From SXXH01 sp041165735 (GTDB lineage: Bacteria > Planctomycetota > UBA1135 > GCA-002686595): DNA of 21,602 bases. Shown here piece by piece: positions 14,170 through 21,602 of the stretch. A model generated the notes under the pieces. That model had not been told where the DNA came from. It ran no database searches and worked only from the letters and a program-made list of their open reading frames with translations. Both the position numbers and the translations under genes were made by a program. How positions within the stretch are numbered: the first letter of the stretch is position 1; every line of letters starts with the position of its first letter. The DNA is taken from contig JBKDQQ010000101.1 of the NCBI GenBank assembly GCA_046341775.1, forward strand, positions 1 to 21,602, read 5' to 3'.

Positions 14170-15212
14170 CGCGCCTGCTCGTGGTCGTGCCATGCCGCGA
14201 CGAGGAGCGCGTCGTCGAGCGCCGTCTCGCGAACCTCGCGCTCGGCTCGTGGCCCGCGTGCGAGCGTCCGCACCTCCTGGTGGTGGTCGACGACGGCTCC
14301 GTGGACGGAACCGCCGAGCTGGCGCGCGCCGCCTGCGCGCGGCTCTTCGACCCGGCGCGCGTCGCCTGCGAGGTGGTCGCCAACGCCTCGCGCGGCGGGA
14401 AGGCGGGCGCGGTGCGGAGCGCGGTCGAGTCGCGCGAGGCGCAAGTAGACCTCGTCGTGCTCACCGACGCCGACGTGGTGCACGAGCGCGATTCGCTGCT
14501 CGCCTTGTCCGGCGCCTTCGAGCGCGACGCGCGACTCGCGCTGGCGTGCGCGCGACAACTGTTCGTCGAGGACCTCGCCCGCGACGGCACGACGAGGGGG
14601 GAGGATGGAGGAATCCCGCGTCCGGCCGGCGCGCCGTTCGACCTCGCCACCGCGCGCGTGCGCGCCTTCGAGTCGCGCTTCGGCGCCTTGTACAGCCTGC
14701 ACGGGCAGTTGTGCGCGTGGCGCGCAGGATCGGGCCTCGCGCCCACGCTGGGCGTCGCGGCCGACGACCTCGATCTCGTCGGGCAGGTGCGGGCGCGCGC
14801 GGCGGGGCCGCGTCGGGTGGAGGTGGTGCAGGGAGCGCTGTTCCTCGAGGTCAAGGCGCGCGGCGACGCCGCGCGAGGCCAGTCGCTGCGTCGCGCGCGG
14901 GCCTACTTCCAAGCCGTGCGGCGCATGCCGCCGGACGCGGGTGGCCCGCTGGCGCGCCTGCAGTCGTTCGCCTACCGCGTCGGCCCCGGACTGGCGCCGC
15001 CCTGCCTCGGGGCGGCGCTCGTCTTCGGCCTGGTCGCGCTCGCATGGTGGCATGGCGTCATGGGGGCGCTCGCGGCGCTGGCGTTGGGCGCGCTCTCCTC
15101 GGCCGTTCCCGCTCTCTCGCATTGGGTCGGGCTGGTCGCGACCATCTTCCGGGCGTCGCGCCTCGAACGCCGCGCGACGCTCGCGGACCAATGGAGCATG
15201 GAGCGCCGATGA
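14166..15212 (+). CDS. Membrane-anchored family 2 glycosyltransferase
   Basis: A 348-residue GT-A glycosyltransferase. The start LLVVVPCRDEE (4-14) is the first strand of the nucleotide-sugar site. VVDDGSVDGTAEL (40-52) gives the conserved Asp pair, RGGKAGAVRSAV (76-87) is the GT2 'rGKa.Aln.g' motif, and LTDADVVHERDSLL (99-112) carries the metal-binding DxD. An acceptor-side Asp-Asp-Leu-Asp segment lies near 198-203, and RGQSLRRARAYFQAV comes later, as in processive-type relatives. Two hydrophobic helices near the C-terminus (about 275-325) would anchor it in the inner membrane. The GTG start overlaps the radical SAM stop and is needed to keep the first strand. The stop overlaps the next ATG. 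It probably transfers a sugar to a lipid carrier or growing glycan; donor unknown. Confidence 0.86.
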   Translation: MTRLLVVVPCRDEERVVERRLANLALGSWPACERPHLLVVVDDGSVDGTAELARAACARLFDPARVACEVVANASRGGKAGAVRSAVESREAQVDLVVLTDADVVHERDSLLALSGAFERDARLALACARQLFVEDLARDGTTRGEDGGIPRPAGAPFDLATARVRAFESRFGALYSLHGQLCAWRAGSGLAPTLGVAADDLDLVGQVRARAAGPRRVEVVQGALFLEVKARGDAARGQSLRRARAYFQAVRRMPPDAGGPLARLQSFAYRVGPGLAPPCLGAALVFGLVALAWWHGVMGALAALALGALSSAVPALSHWVGLVATIFRASRLERRATLADQWSMERR

Positions 15213-17515
15213 AGGAGCAGGAAGCGCGCCGCATCGACTTCGCGTGGCTCGCCGCGATCGCGCTCGCCGCCGTGCTGCTGCGTCTCGTGGCGCTCGCCTC
15301 GTACGAGTCCGCGCATCCCCTGGCCGGGACGCCGGTGATCGACGAGGAGAGCTACGACCAGTGGGCGCGCCGCATCGCGGCCGGCGATTGGCTGGGCGGG
15401 CGCGAGGTCTGGTTCCAGGAGCCGCTCTACCCGTACGCGTTGGCGCTGATCTACAAGTTCCTCGGCGACACGCTGCACGCCGCGCGCGTGGTCCAATGCG
15501 TCCTGTGGGGGCTCGCCGCCTTCCTCGTGGGCGCGACGACTCGACGACTGTTCGGGCGCGCGGCGTGCTTCGTCGCGGCCAGCATGGTCGCGCTGCACGG
15601 GGCGGGGATGGTCTTCCCCGCGCTGCTGCTGAAGGAGAACTTGTTCCTCCCGCTGTGCGCGGCGACCGCGTGGTTGCTGGTCGCTTCGCGCTCCGCGCGA
15701 GGGGCGCGCGCCGCGGGCGCCTGGTGGTTGCTCGGCGCCTGCGTCGGCGCGGGCGCGCTGCTGCGCGGCAACATGCTCGTGCTCGCGCCCGCCTTCGCGC
15801 TGTGGCCGGTCGCGCGCGCGTTCGTCGAACGGCGCCGCGGCTGGACGCCTTGGGTGCACGCGGCGCTCGTGGTGCTGGGCGTGTCGAGCTTCCTCGCTCC
15901 CGTGCTGTGGCGCAACCACGCCGTGGGCGGCGTGGCAGTGCTGACGACTTCGGGCGCAGGGACCAACCTGTACGGCGGGAACAACGCCGAGAATCCGTGG
16001 GGGCGCGCGACGGAGTTCAGCTTCATCCGCGGCATCCCCGAGCACGAGGCCGGCGACTGGCGGCGCGAGGCCGAGCGCCGCACGGGGCGCGCGCTCGATC
16101 CCAAGGAGACGAGCGACTACTGGATGGGCGAGGTGCTGCGCTCGGCGCGCCGCGATCCGCTGCTGCACGCGCGCATCCTGTGGAACAAGCTGCGCCTGAC
16201 GCTGGGGGCCTACGAGGTGCCCGACAACCACATGATCGACTGGGATGCGCGCTTCGTGCCGCTGGCGCGCGCGCTGCCGTCGTGGGGGACCTTCGGCCTG
16301 CTGGGACTCGCCGGCGCCCTGTGCTTCGCCATGCTCGCCTTGGCGCGTCGCGCGCCGACGCTCGCCGTGCGTTGCCGAGGCGGCGCGGTGGAGCTCCTCC
16401 TGTTCCTGCTGCTGTACCTCGGCACCATCGTGCTCACGGTGACGAGCGACCGCTCGCGCCTGCCGCTGCTCGCGCTCTTGGCGCCCTTCGGAGGCTGGCT
16501 CGCGGCGGCCGCGTGGGCGCTCGCGCGCGAGCGTCGCTGGCGCGCGTTGTCGATGCCGATCCTCGCCTCGTGCGGTGCCGCGCTGTTCGTGCACCTGCCT
16601 TCGTTGCCCGCCGGCGAGCGCGCCAAGGACATGGACGAGCGCGAGTACAACCTGTGCGTCGTCCTGCGCGACCGGGGCGGCGAGGAGGAGGCGCGCCAAC
16701 GCGCCATGGCGCTCGCCGAGCGGCATCCGCGCAGCGCGCGCGTGCGCCTCCTGCTGCACGAGCTCGACTTCCGCGCGGCCGCGCGGCGCAAGGACGCGGC
16801 GCGCCTCGCGGAGTTGGCGCGCCTGTGCGAAGCCTTGTGCGCCGGAGACGTCCTCGTGCCGCGCGAACGCTTCCGCGCCTCTGCGTTGGCGGCCTGGTGC
16901 AGGCTGGAACTGGGCGAAGGCGCCGCCGCCTTGGCGGCTTTCGCCTCGGCGCGCCAGTTCGATGGCGACGCCCTCGACTTGCGCCTGGGCTCCGCGCGGG
17001 CGCTGCTGCTGCTGGCGGAATCCGAGCCTGCGCGCCGCGCGGAACGCGCGCAGGAAGCCGAGCTGCTCCTGCGCGGCGCGGCGGCGGACACCGAAGCGCG
17101 GCTGCTGTTGGCGCAGGCGGCTTTCGAGCGCGCGCGCAGCCTCGAGCGCGGCTCGCCCGTCGCCGTGCAAGCGACGCGCGAGGCGTTGGCGCGCCTCGAG
17201 CCGTTGGCCCTGTCCGATTCCGCGCCGCGCTCGGTGCGTGCCGAAGCGCGTCGCCTGGCGGGCTGGATCCAGCTGTGGCTCGGCAACGCCAAGTCGGCCT
17301 CGAACCACTTCCGCGCCGCGCTGGATCTCGGCGACGCGGGCACGGCCGAGTTGGGCCTCGTCTCGGCCCTGCTGGCGCGCGCGGAGGCGGGCGAGCAGGA
17401 CGACACCCTGCTCGCGGAGGTCGACGGCCGCCTGCAGGCCATGCCGGTCCCCGGCGGCCCGGCGCTCGAGGAGTTGCGCGCCCGCCGCCAGCGCCTCGGC
17501 GGCGCTCGACGCTAG
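15209..17515 (+). CDS. GT39-like (PMT family) membrane glycosyltransferase with C-terminal TPR-like region
   Basis: A 768-residue protein. The N-terminal ~470 residues form a polytopic membrane domain of GT-C type. A first helix (FAWLAAIALAAVLLRLVALA) is followed by a periplasmic loop with TPVIDEESYDQWARRIA (41-57) holding the acidic catalytic-loop candidates Asp45/Glu46. WFQEPLYPYALALIY (68-82) is the family 'peP.yp' motif. Further helices follow, and DRSRLPLLALLAPFGGWLA resembles the R.rlp..P motif. Residues about 474-768 form a soluble, Ala/Leu/Arg-rich helical region resembling tetratricopeptide repeats (for example AGWIQLWLGNAKSASNHFRA). It would transfer a polyprenyl-linked sugar to a lipid, glycan or protein outside the cytoplasm. 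ATG 15209 overlaps the GT2 stop (ATGA) with GGAG five bases upstream. The stop overlaps the convergent ABC gene's stop in CTAG. Confidence 0.82.
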   Translation: MKEQEARRIDFAWLAAIALAAVLLRLVALASYESAHPLAGTPVIDEESYDQWARRIAAGDWLGGREVWFQEPLYPYALALIYKFLGDTLHAARVVQCVLWGLAAFLVGATTRRLFGRAACFVAASMVALHGAGMVFPALLLKENLFLPLCAATAWLLVASRSARGARAAGAWWLLGACVGAGALLRGNMLVLAPAFALWPVARAFVERRRGWTPWVHAALVVLGVSSFLAPVLWRNHAVGGVAVLTTSGAGTNLYGGNNAENPWGRATEFSFIRGIPEHEAGDWRREAERRTGRALDPKETSDYWMGEVLRSARRDPLLHARILWNKLRLTLGAYEVPDNHMIDWDARFVPLARALPSWGTFGLLGLAGALCFAMLALARRAPTLAVRCRGGAVELLLFLLLYLGTIVLTVTSDRSRLPLLALLAPFGGWLAAAAWALARERRWRALSMPILASCGAALFVHLPSLPAGERAKDMDEREYNLCVVLRDRGGEEEARQRAMALAERHPRSARVRLLLHELDFRAAARRKDAARLAELARLCEALCAGDVLVPRERFRASALAAWCRLELGEGAAALAAFASARQFDGDALDLRLGSARALLLLAESEPARRAERAQEAELLLRGAAADTEARLLLAQAAFERARSLERGSPVAVQATREALARLEPLALSDSAPRSVRAEARRLAGWIQLWLGNAKSASNHFRAALDLGDAGTAELGLVSALLARAEAGEQDDTLLAEVDGRLQAMPVPGGPALEELRARRQRLGGARR

Positions 17516-19323
17516 GCCGCCGGTTCCGCGTCGCCGAACTGCAGGGCGTGCAGGCGCGCGTACAACCCGCCGCGCGCCAGCAGCTCCTCGTGCCGGCCGC
17601 GTTCGCGGATGCGGCCCTTGTGCAGCACGAGGATCTCGTCGGCGCGGCGCACGGTCGAGAGGCGATGCGCCACGACCAGCGCCGAGCGTCCCGCGAGCAG
17701 CTTGCGCGTCGCGTCCTCGATCTTCGCCTCGGTGCCGGAATCGACGCTCGCCGTGGCCTCGTCGAGCACGACCAGCGGCGGTCGCGCCGCCAAGGCGCGC
17801 GCGATGGCGAGCAGTTGCCGTTCGCCGGTGCTGAAGGTCGCGCCGCGTTCGGCGACCGGCGCCTCCAACCCGCCGGGCAGTCGCGCCACGACTTCGTCGG
17901 CGTGGCTGGCGCGCAGTGCTTCGCGCAGCGCCGCGTCGTCGACTCCTGCTCGTCCCATCACGAGGTTGTCGCGCACCGTGCCGGAGAACAGGAAGTCCTC
18001 CTGGAGCACTAGGCCCATCCGCGCATGCAGCGTGTCGAGCGGGATGTCGCGCAAGTCGACTCCGTCGAGCGTGATGCGGCCGGCCGTGGGGTCGTAGAAG
18101 CGCAGCAGCAGGTTGACGAGGGTCGACTTGCCCGATCCGGTCGCCCCGACGAGCGCGATGGTGCGCCCGGGCGCGATCTCGAAGTCGGCGTCCTCCAGCA
18201 CCATGTTGCCGCCGTCGTAGGCGAACGACACGCCCTCGAAGCGGATGCGACCGTCGAACGCGGCGCGCGGGCTGGTCGCCGGCCCGACGACCTTGGGGCG
18301 CGTGTCGAGCACCTCGAAGATGCGCTCGGCCGAGGCGAAGGCGCTCTGCAGGATGTTGTAGCGCTCGCCCAGTTCGCGGATGGGGGACACGAGCAGCGCC
18401 ACGTAGAACCAGAACTGCACGAACTCGCCCGTGCTCATGCGGCCGTCGGCGATGGAGATGCCGCCCACCCACAGCGTTCCGCCCTGGATGATCGACACCG
18501 CGAAGTCGATCGCCGGGAAGAACAGCGCGAAGAGGAAGATCGTGCGCAGGTTGGCCGCGAGGTAGGAGGACAGGCGGGCGGCGAAGCGCTCGCCCACCTG
18601 CCGCTCGCGGCGGAACACCTGGACCACGCGGATCCCCTGCAGGACCTCCTGCAGGTATCCGTTCAGCCGAGCCAGTTCCGCGCGCACGGCGCGGTGCGCG
18701 TTGCGCGCGCCGCCGCGGAAGACGATGGATGTGCCCACCAGCACCGGGACGCCCGCGGCGACGACCAGCGCCAGCCGCCAATCGAGCAGGAAGATCGCCA
18801 CCAGCAGCACGAGCACCTTCACGGAGTCGAACAGCAGCGTGATGATGCCGCTGGTGAACATCTCGTTCAGGTTCTCCACGTCGCTCGTCACGCGCGTCAC
18901 CAGCGCGCCGGTCGGCCGCCGATCGTGGAAGGACAAGTCGAGCGCCTGGATGTGTCCGTACAGCGCCTCGCGCAGGTCCGCGATCACGGCCTGGCCCGTG
19001 CGGTTCAGCTGCGCCACCTCGAAGTGCCGCAGCGCGACCTGCGCCACGACCAGCAACCCGTAGCCGCCGATCCACCACCAGAATTCGCGCACGTGCGCCG
19101 CCGCGTCGCCGCCGGTTCCGCGCGCGGCGACGGCCTGCGCCACCGGGCCGTCGAGGATGTGGCGCCACATCCACGGTCCGACCAGGTCGAGCGCGAACAA
19201 CCCGACCAGCACGCCGAAGCTGGCGGCGAACAGGCGCCAGTGCGGACGCGCCCAACCGGACAGTCGGCGCACGACCACGCCGTCCCAGGCCTTGCCGGCC
19301 ACGTTCTCGTCGTGGTCGCTCAC
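17512..19323 (-). CDS. ABC exporter half-transporter, canonical subunit (BmrD/YheH-like)
   Basis: A 603-residue type IV exporter half: a six-helix membrane domain (about 30-330) and an ATPase domain (about 358-603). Walker A is GATGSGKST (393-401), the Q-loop VLQEDFLFSG (439-448), and Walker B VVLDEATASVD with Asp521 and catalytic Glu522. The H-loop is His553 in VVAHRLSTV. The signature reads FSTGERQ (497-503) instead of LSGGQ. The start is GTG at 19323, preceded by GGAGG four bases away and overlapping the stop of the other half-transporter as GTGA. Together they should form a heterodimer that moves lipids, drugs or glycolipids out across the inner membrane. Substrate unknown; glycosyltransferase neighbours make a glycolipid possible but not proven. 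The gene ends tail to tail with the GT39-like gene. Confidence 0.9.
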   Translation of the reverse strand: MSDHDENVAGKAWDGVVVRRLSGWARPHWRLFAASFGVLVGLFALDLVGPWMWRHILDGPVAQAVAARGTGGDAAAHVREFWWWIGGYGLLVVAQVALRHFEVAQLNRTGQAVIADLREALYGHIQALDLSFHDRRPTGALVTRVTSDVENLNEMFTSGIITLLFDSVKVLVLLVAIFLLDWRLALVVAAGVPVLVGTSIVFRGGARNAHRAVRAELARLNGYLQEVLQGIRVVQVFRRERQVGERFAARLSSYLAANLRTIFLFALFFPAIDFAVSIIQGGTLWVGGISIADGRMSTGEFVQFWFYVALLVSPIRELGERYNILQSAFASAERIFEVLDTRPKVVGPATSPRAAFDGRIRFEGVSFAYDGGNMVLEDADFEIAPGRTIALVGATGSGKSTLVNLLLRFYDPTAGRITLDGVDLRDIPLDTLHARMGLVLQEDFLFSGTVRDNLVMGRAGVDDAALREALRASHADEVVARLPGGLEAPVAERGATFSTGERQLLAIARALAARPPLVVLDEATASVDSGTEAKIEDATRKLLAGRSALVVAHRLSTVRRADEILVLHKGRIRERGRHEELLARGGLYARLHALQFGDAEPAA

Positions 19324-21068
19324 AAGACCTCCAATTCCTCGCGCATCTGCTGGGTCCGCCAGGTGTCGCGATACCAACCAGGTCGCGCCACCAGTTCCTC
19401 GTGCCGGCCGACCGCTTCCACCGAACCGTCGCGGCGCAGCACGACGATCGCGTCGGCGCGCCGCACCGAGGACAAGCGGTGGGCCGCGACGACCACGGTG
19501 CGGCCGGCGCCGGCGCGGCGCAGGTTCTCGATCAGGCGCGCCTCCGTCTCGGTGTCGACGGCGGACAAGGCGTCGTCGAGCACGAGCACGCGCGGATCGC
19601 GCGCCAAGGCGCGCGCGATGCAGGTGCGCTGGCGCTGGCCGCCGGAGAGCGTGACTCCGCGTTCGCCGATCAGCACGTCCATGCCGGCGGGGAAGCGCTC
19701 GAGCTCCTCGTCCATGCAGGCGATCCGGGCGAGCTCGCGCAGGCGTTCGTCGGAGAGCGGCGCGTCGGAGCCGAACTGCACGTTCGCGCGCCAGGAGTCG
19801 CTGAACAGGAACCCGTCCTGCGGCACGTAGCCCAGCGCCGTGCGCAGCTGCTCCAGCGGCAGGCGCCGCACGTCGGTCCCGTCGAGCTCGATCGAGCCGC
19901 GCGTCGCCTCGTGCAGCCGGCCGAGCAGCAGCAGCAGCGTCGACTTGCCGCTGCCGGTGGGGCCGACCACGCCCAGCACGCCGCCGGCGTGGATGGCGAC
20001 GTCCACGCCCGACAGGGCGTCGCGCTCGGCGCCTTCGTGCCGGAAGCCGACGCCGGACAAGCGCAGCGCGCCGCGCACCGCGTCCAGCGGGCGCGCGTCG
20101 GGCGCGTCGACGATGTCCGAGCGCGTCGACAGCAGCTCGTCGATGCGTTCGGCGGAGGTCAGCGCCCGCGGATACATGCCGGCGATCCAGCCGAGGGCGA
20201 TGATCGGCCAGAAGACCTTGAAGGTCAGGTCGATGAACTTGAAGACGTCGCCGGCGGGCAGGTCTCGATCGATCATCGCCCAGCCGCCGAGCACGAGGAT
20301 CAGCACGAAGGTCGAATCGAAGGCCGCGTGGGTCAGCGCGTGCGTCGCGCCGCGGACGCGCCCGAGGTCGACCTGGTGCCGCTCCACCTCGCGGCTCTGC
20401 GCGCGGAAGCGCTCCGCCATCGAGCGCTCCAGCGCGTAGCCCTTGACGACGCGCACGCCGGAGAAGCTCTCCTGCGCGCGGTGCGAGAGCTCGGCCAGCG
20501 ACTCCTGCACGGCGGTGCTGATCTTGTGCAGGCGCGGGGTGAAGGCCTTCATGCCGAGGCCCATCAGCGCGAGCGGCACCATCATCGCCAGCGCGAGGCG
20601 CCATTCGAGGTCGAAGAGCACCCACAGGCTCGCCGGCACCATCACGAACGCGCCGGCCGAGTACATCAGTCCCGGACCGAGGAACATGCGCACGTTCTCG
20701 ACGTCGCTGGTGGCGCGCGAGGCGAGTTCGCCCGACTTGCGCTTGGCGTGGAACGAGAAGGGCAGCGAGACCAGCTTGTCGAAGATCTCCTGCTTGAGCT
20801 GGTTCTCCACGTAGCGCGACACGGCCACGATCCACCAGCGCTGGAAGTAGCGGAACACGCCGCGCAGCGCGGCCACGCCGACCAGCAGGAGGAACAGGTT
20901 CCGGAGGAAGCCCGCGTCCTCCCCGGCGCGCAGCCGGTCGAGCGCGTCCCCGATCCGCACCGTGAAGTAGATGTCGAGCAGCTGCGCCGCGGGGATGCAG
21001 GCGAAGCCCAGCAGCAGGTCGCGTCGGTGCCCCAGGAAGCGGCCGAAGTGGCGCCAGAGGATCCTCAT
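19320..21068 (-). CDS. ABC exporter half-transporter, degenerate-site subunit (BmrC/YheI-like)
   Basis: A 582-residue half-transporter with membrane domain first (about 15-310) and ATPase domain after (about 335-582). Walker A is GPTGSGKST (369-377), the Q-loop GYVPQDGFLFS (413-423), the signature canonical LSGGQRQR (474-481), and the H-loop His530. Walker B is VLVLDDALSAVD: the residue after the Walker B Asp498 is Asp499, not the usual catalytic glutamate. This is the known mark of the degenerate-site partner in heterodimeric exporters such as BmrC or TM287. The ATG at 21068 follows the peptidase stop by 35 bases and has AGGACGCAGG upstream. Its stop overlaps the GTG of the second half, so both are made together. 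Confidence 0.9.
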   Translation of the reverse strand: MRILWRHFGRFLGHRRDLLLGFACIPAAQLLDIYFTVRIGDALDRLRAGEDAGFLRNLFLLLVGVAALRGVFRYFQRWWIVAVSRYVENQLKQEIFDKLVSLPFSFHAKRKSGELASRATSDVENVRMFLGPGLMYSAGAFVMVPASLWVLFDLEWRLALAMMVPLALMGLGMKAFTPRLHKISTAVQESLAELSHRAQESFSGVRVVKGYALERSMAERFRAQSREVERHQVDLGRVRGATHALTHAAFDSTFVLILVLGGWAMIDRDLPAGDVFKFIDLTFKVFWPIIALGWIAGMYPRALTSAERIDELLSTRSDIVDAPDARPLDAVRGALRLSGVGFRHEGAERDALSGVDVAIHAGGVLGVVGPTGSGKSTLLLLLGRLHEATRGSIELDGTDVRRLPLEQLRTALGYVPQDGFLFSDSWRANVQFGSDAPLSDERLRELARIACMDEELERFPAGMDVLIGERGVTLSGGQRQRTCIARALARDPRVLVLDDALSAVDTETEARLIENLRRAGAGRTVVVAAHRLSSVRRADAIVVLRRDGSVEAVGRHEELVARPGWYRDTWRTQQMREELEVL

Positions 21069-21103
21069 CGCCTGCGTCCTGCGACGAACGTGCGCATGCG
21101 CCC

Positions 21104-21601
21104 TCAGCCGCCCAGGCGCGCGATGCGCGCCACGAGCTCGTCGGCGCGCGCCCGCAGCGCGGCCATGTCGCCCGAGGATGCCGCGGCGCGCAGCACGGGG
21201 AAGGTCTCGCTGCCGTAGCCGAGCTCCAGCCCGGGAGCCCAGAGTTGGTTCTTGAACCACGGCCGGCCGGGAAGCTCCGACTCCAAGGCCGAGTAGAACG
21301 CGCCGCCTTCCATGGGCCGCGACTTCAGCCGCTCCGACGCGGCCTCGAAGGCGTCCGCGACCGCCGCCAGCGCTCCGGCGAGCGGCGCTGCGTCTCCTTG
21401 CCCGCCGTGCGCGGCCGCGGCGTCCGCGCGCGCGCGCGCCGCCAGCGCGCGCGCCGCCTCGCTCGCGTCGAAGGCCGCGGAGCCGCGTACGGCGAGCTCG
21501 GCCAGCAGCTCGGCCATGAAGCGACCGGCCAGTTCATGACCGACGAAGCCCGGATCGAGATGGGCTTCCACCTGCGCGAAGTCGTCGAAGGCCGTGTGGT
21601 A
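21104..21601 (-). CDS. M28-family (glutamate carboxypeptidase II-like) metallopeptidase, C-terminal part (5' truncated)
   Basis: The frame is open at the right edge, so the N-terminus and most of the catalytic domain are missing; 165 residues are visible. The visible start, YHTAFDDFAQVEAHLDPGF, matches the M28B motif Y-H-[ST]-x-[YF]-D-[DN]-F ... DP.f, in which the His is a zinc ligand. Next come VGHELAGRFMAELLAELAV and an Ala-rich helical region. The end, YSALESELPGRPWFKNQLWA and then PGLELGYGSETFPVLRAA, resembles the transferrin-receptor-like dimerisation domain of these peptidases, where ER.FL...GLP.RPwfrH.iyAPg is typical. It is likely an exported exopeptidase, but a signal peptide cannot be checked. 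The GTG at 21571 is internal, not the start. It lies upstream of the ABC pair on the same strand. Confidence 0.8.
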   Translation of the reverse strand, partial: YHTAFDDFAQVEAHLDPGFVGHELAGRFMAELLAELAVRGSAAFDASEAARALAARARADAAAAHGGQGDAAPLAGALAAVADAFEAASERLKSRPMEGGAFYSALESELPGRPWFKNQLWAPGLELGYGSETFPVLRAAASSGDMAALRARADELVARIARLGG

Positions 21602-21602
21602 C

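Noticed and set aside
1..21602. tRNA, rRNA, insertion sequences, attachment sites, defence systems
   Set aside because: Reading both strands showed no cloverleaf-like element, transposase or integrase motif, terminal inverted repeats or known defence proteins.

Overview
The window is very GC-rich (about 70% by eye), densely coded bacterial chromosome with no rRNA, tRNA, insertion sequence or CRISPR array that I can see. The best taxonomic clue is the secreted protein at 10699-12903. It joins FG-GAP/VCBS-type calcium repeats to a C-terminal six-cysteine domain of about 155 residues that starts FCFGDGSG and ends near the motif YQVWYRNAAAFC. From memory, that tail recurs in secreted proteins of Planctomycetota of the Saltatorellus/Rohdeia/Engelhardtia group. 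I therefore infer a planctomycete of that kind, without a search to prove it.

Layout. (1) 3-935, plus: the C-terminal end of a membrane protein resembling a GT39-type glycosyltransferase, cut by the window edge. (2) 946-7210, minus: a tight four-gene set read as PaaK-like acyl-CoA ligase, thiolase, FadJ-type hydratase/dehydrogenase and a Wzx-like flippase. The first three are joined by 4-base stop/start overlaps and form a fatty or organic acid activation and beta-oxidation operon. (3) 7310-9238, plus, divergent from it: a divergent aldehyde:ferredoxin oxidoreductase (AOR) family protein that carries a MoaD/ThiS-like domain ending in Gly-Gly at its own C-terminus. A possible 11-residue leader peptide overlaps its start. 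(4) 9291-10352, plus: a GT9 (heptosyltransferase-like) enzyme. (5) 10353-10698: a non-coding stretch with an AT-rich patch and an 11-bp inverted repeat. (6) 10699-12903, plus: the secreted FG-GAP protein, followed by two tandem hairpins. (7) 13078-17515, plus: radical SAM/SPASM protein, GT2 glycosyltransferase and GT39-like membrane protein with a TPR-like tail, each overlapping the next by 4 bases. (8) 17512-21601, minus: an M28-type metallopeptidase (5' end missing), then two overlapping ABC exporter half-transporters whose sequence deviations fit an asymmetric heterodimer.

The themes are cell-surface glycan or glycoconjugate assembly (GT39, GT9, GT2, flippase, exporter) and acid/aldehyde metabolism. 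An aldehyde oxidised by the AOR-like protein could be activated by the divergent ligase and then degraded by the thiolase and FadJ-type enzyme; this is inference from gene order only. No obvious defence or mobile system is present. The two loci that look least ordinary are the AOR-MoaD fusion and the translationally coupled radical SAM-GT2-GT39 set.
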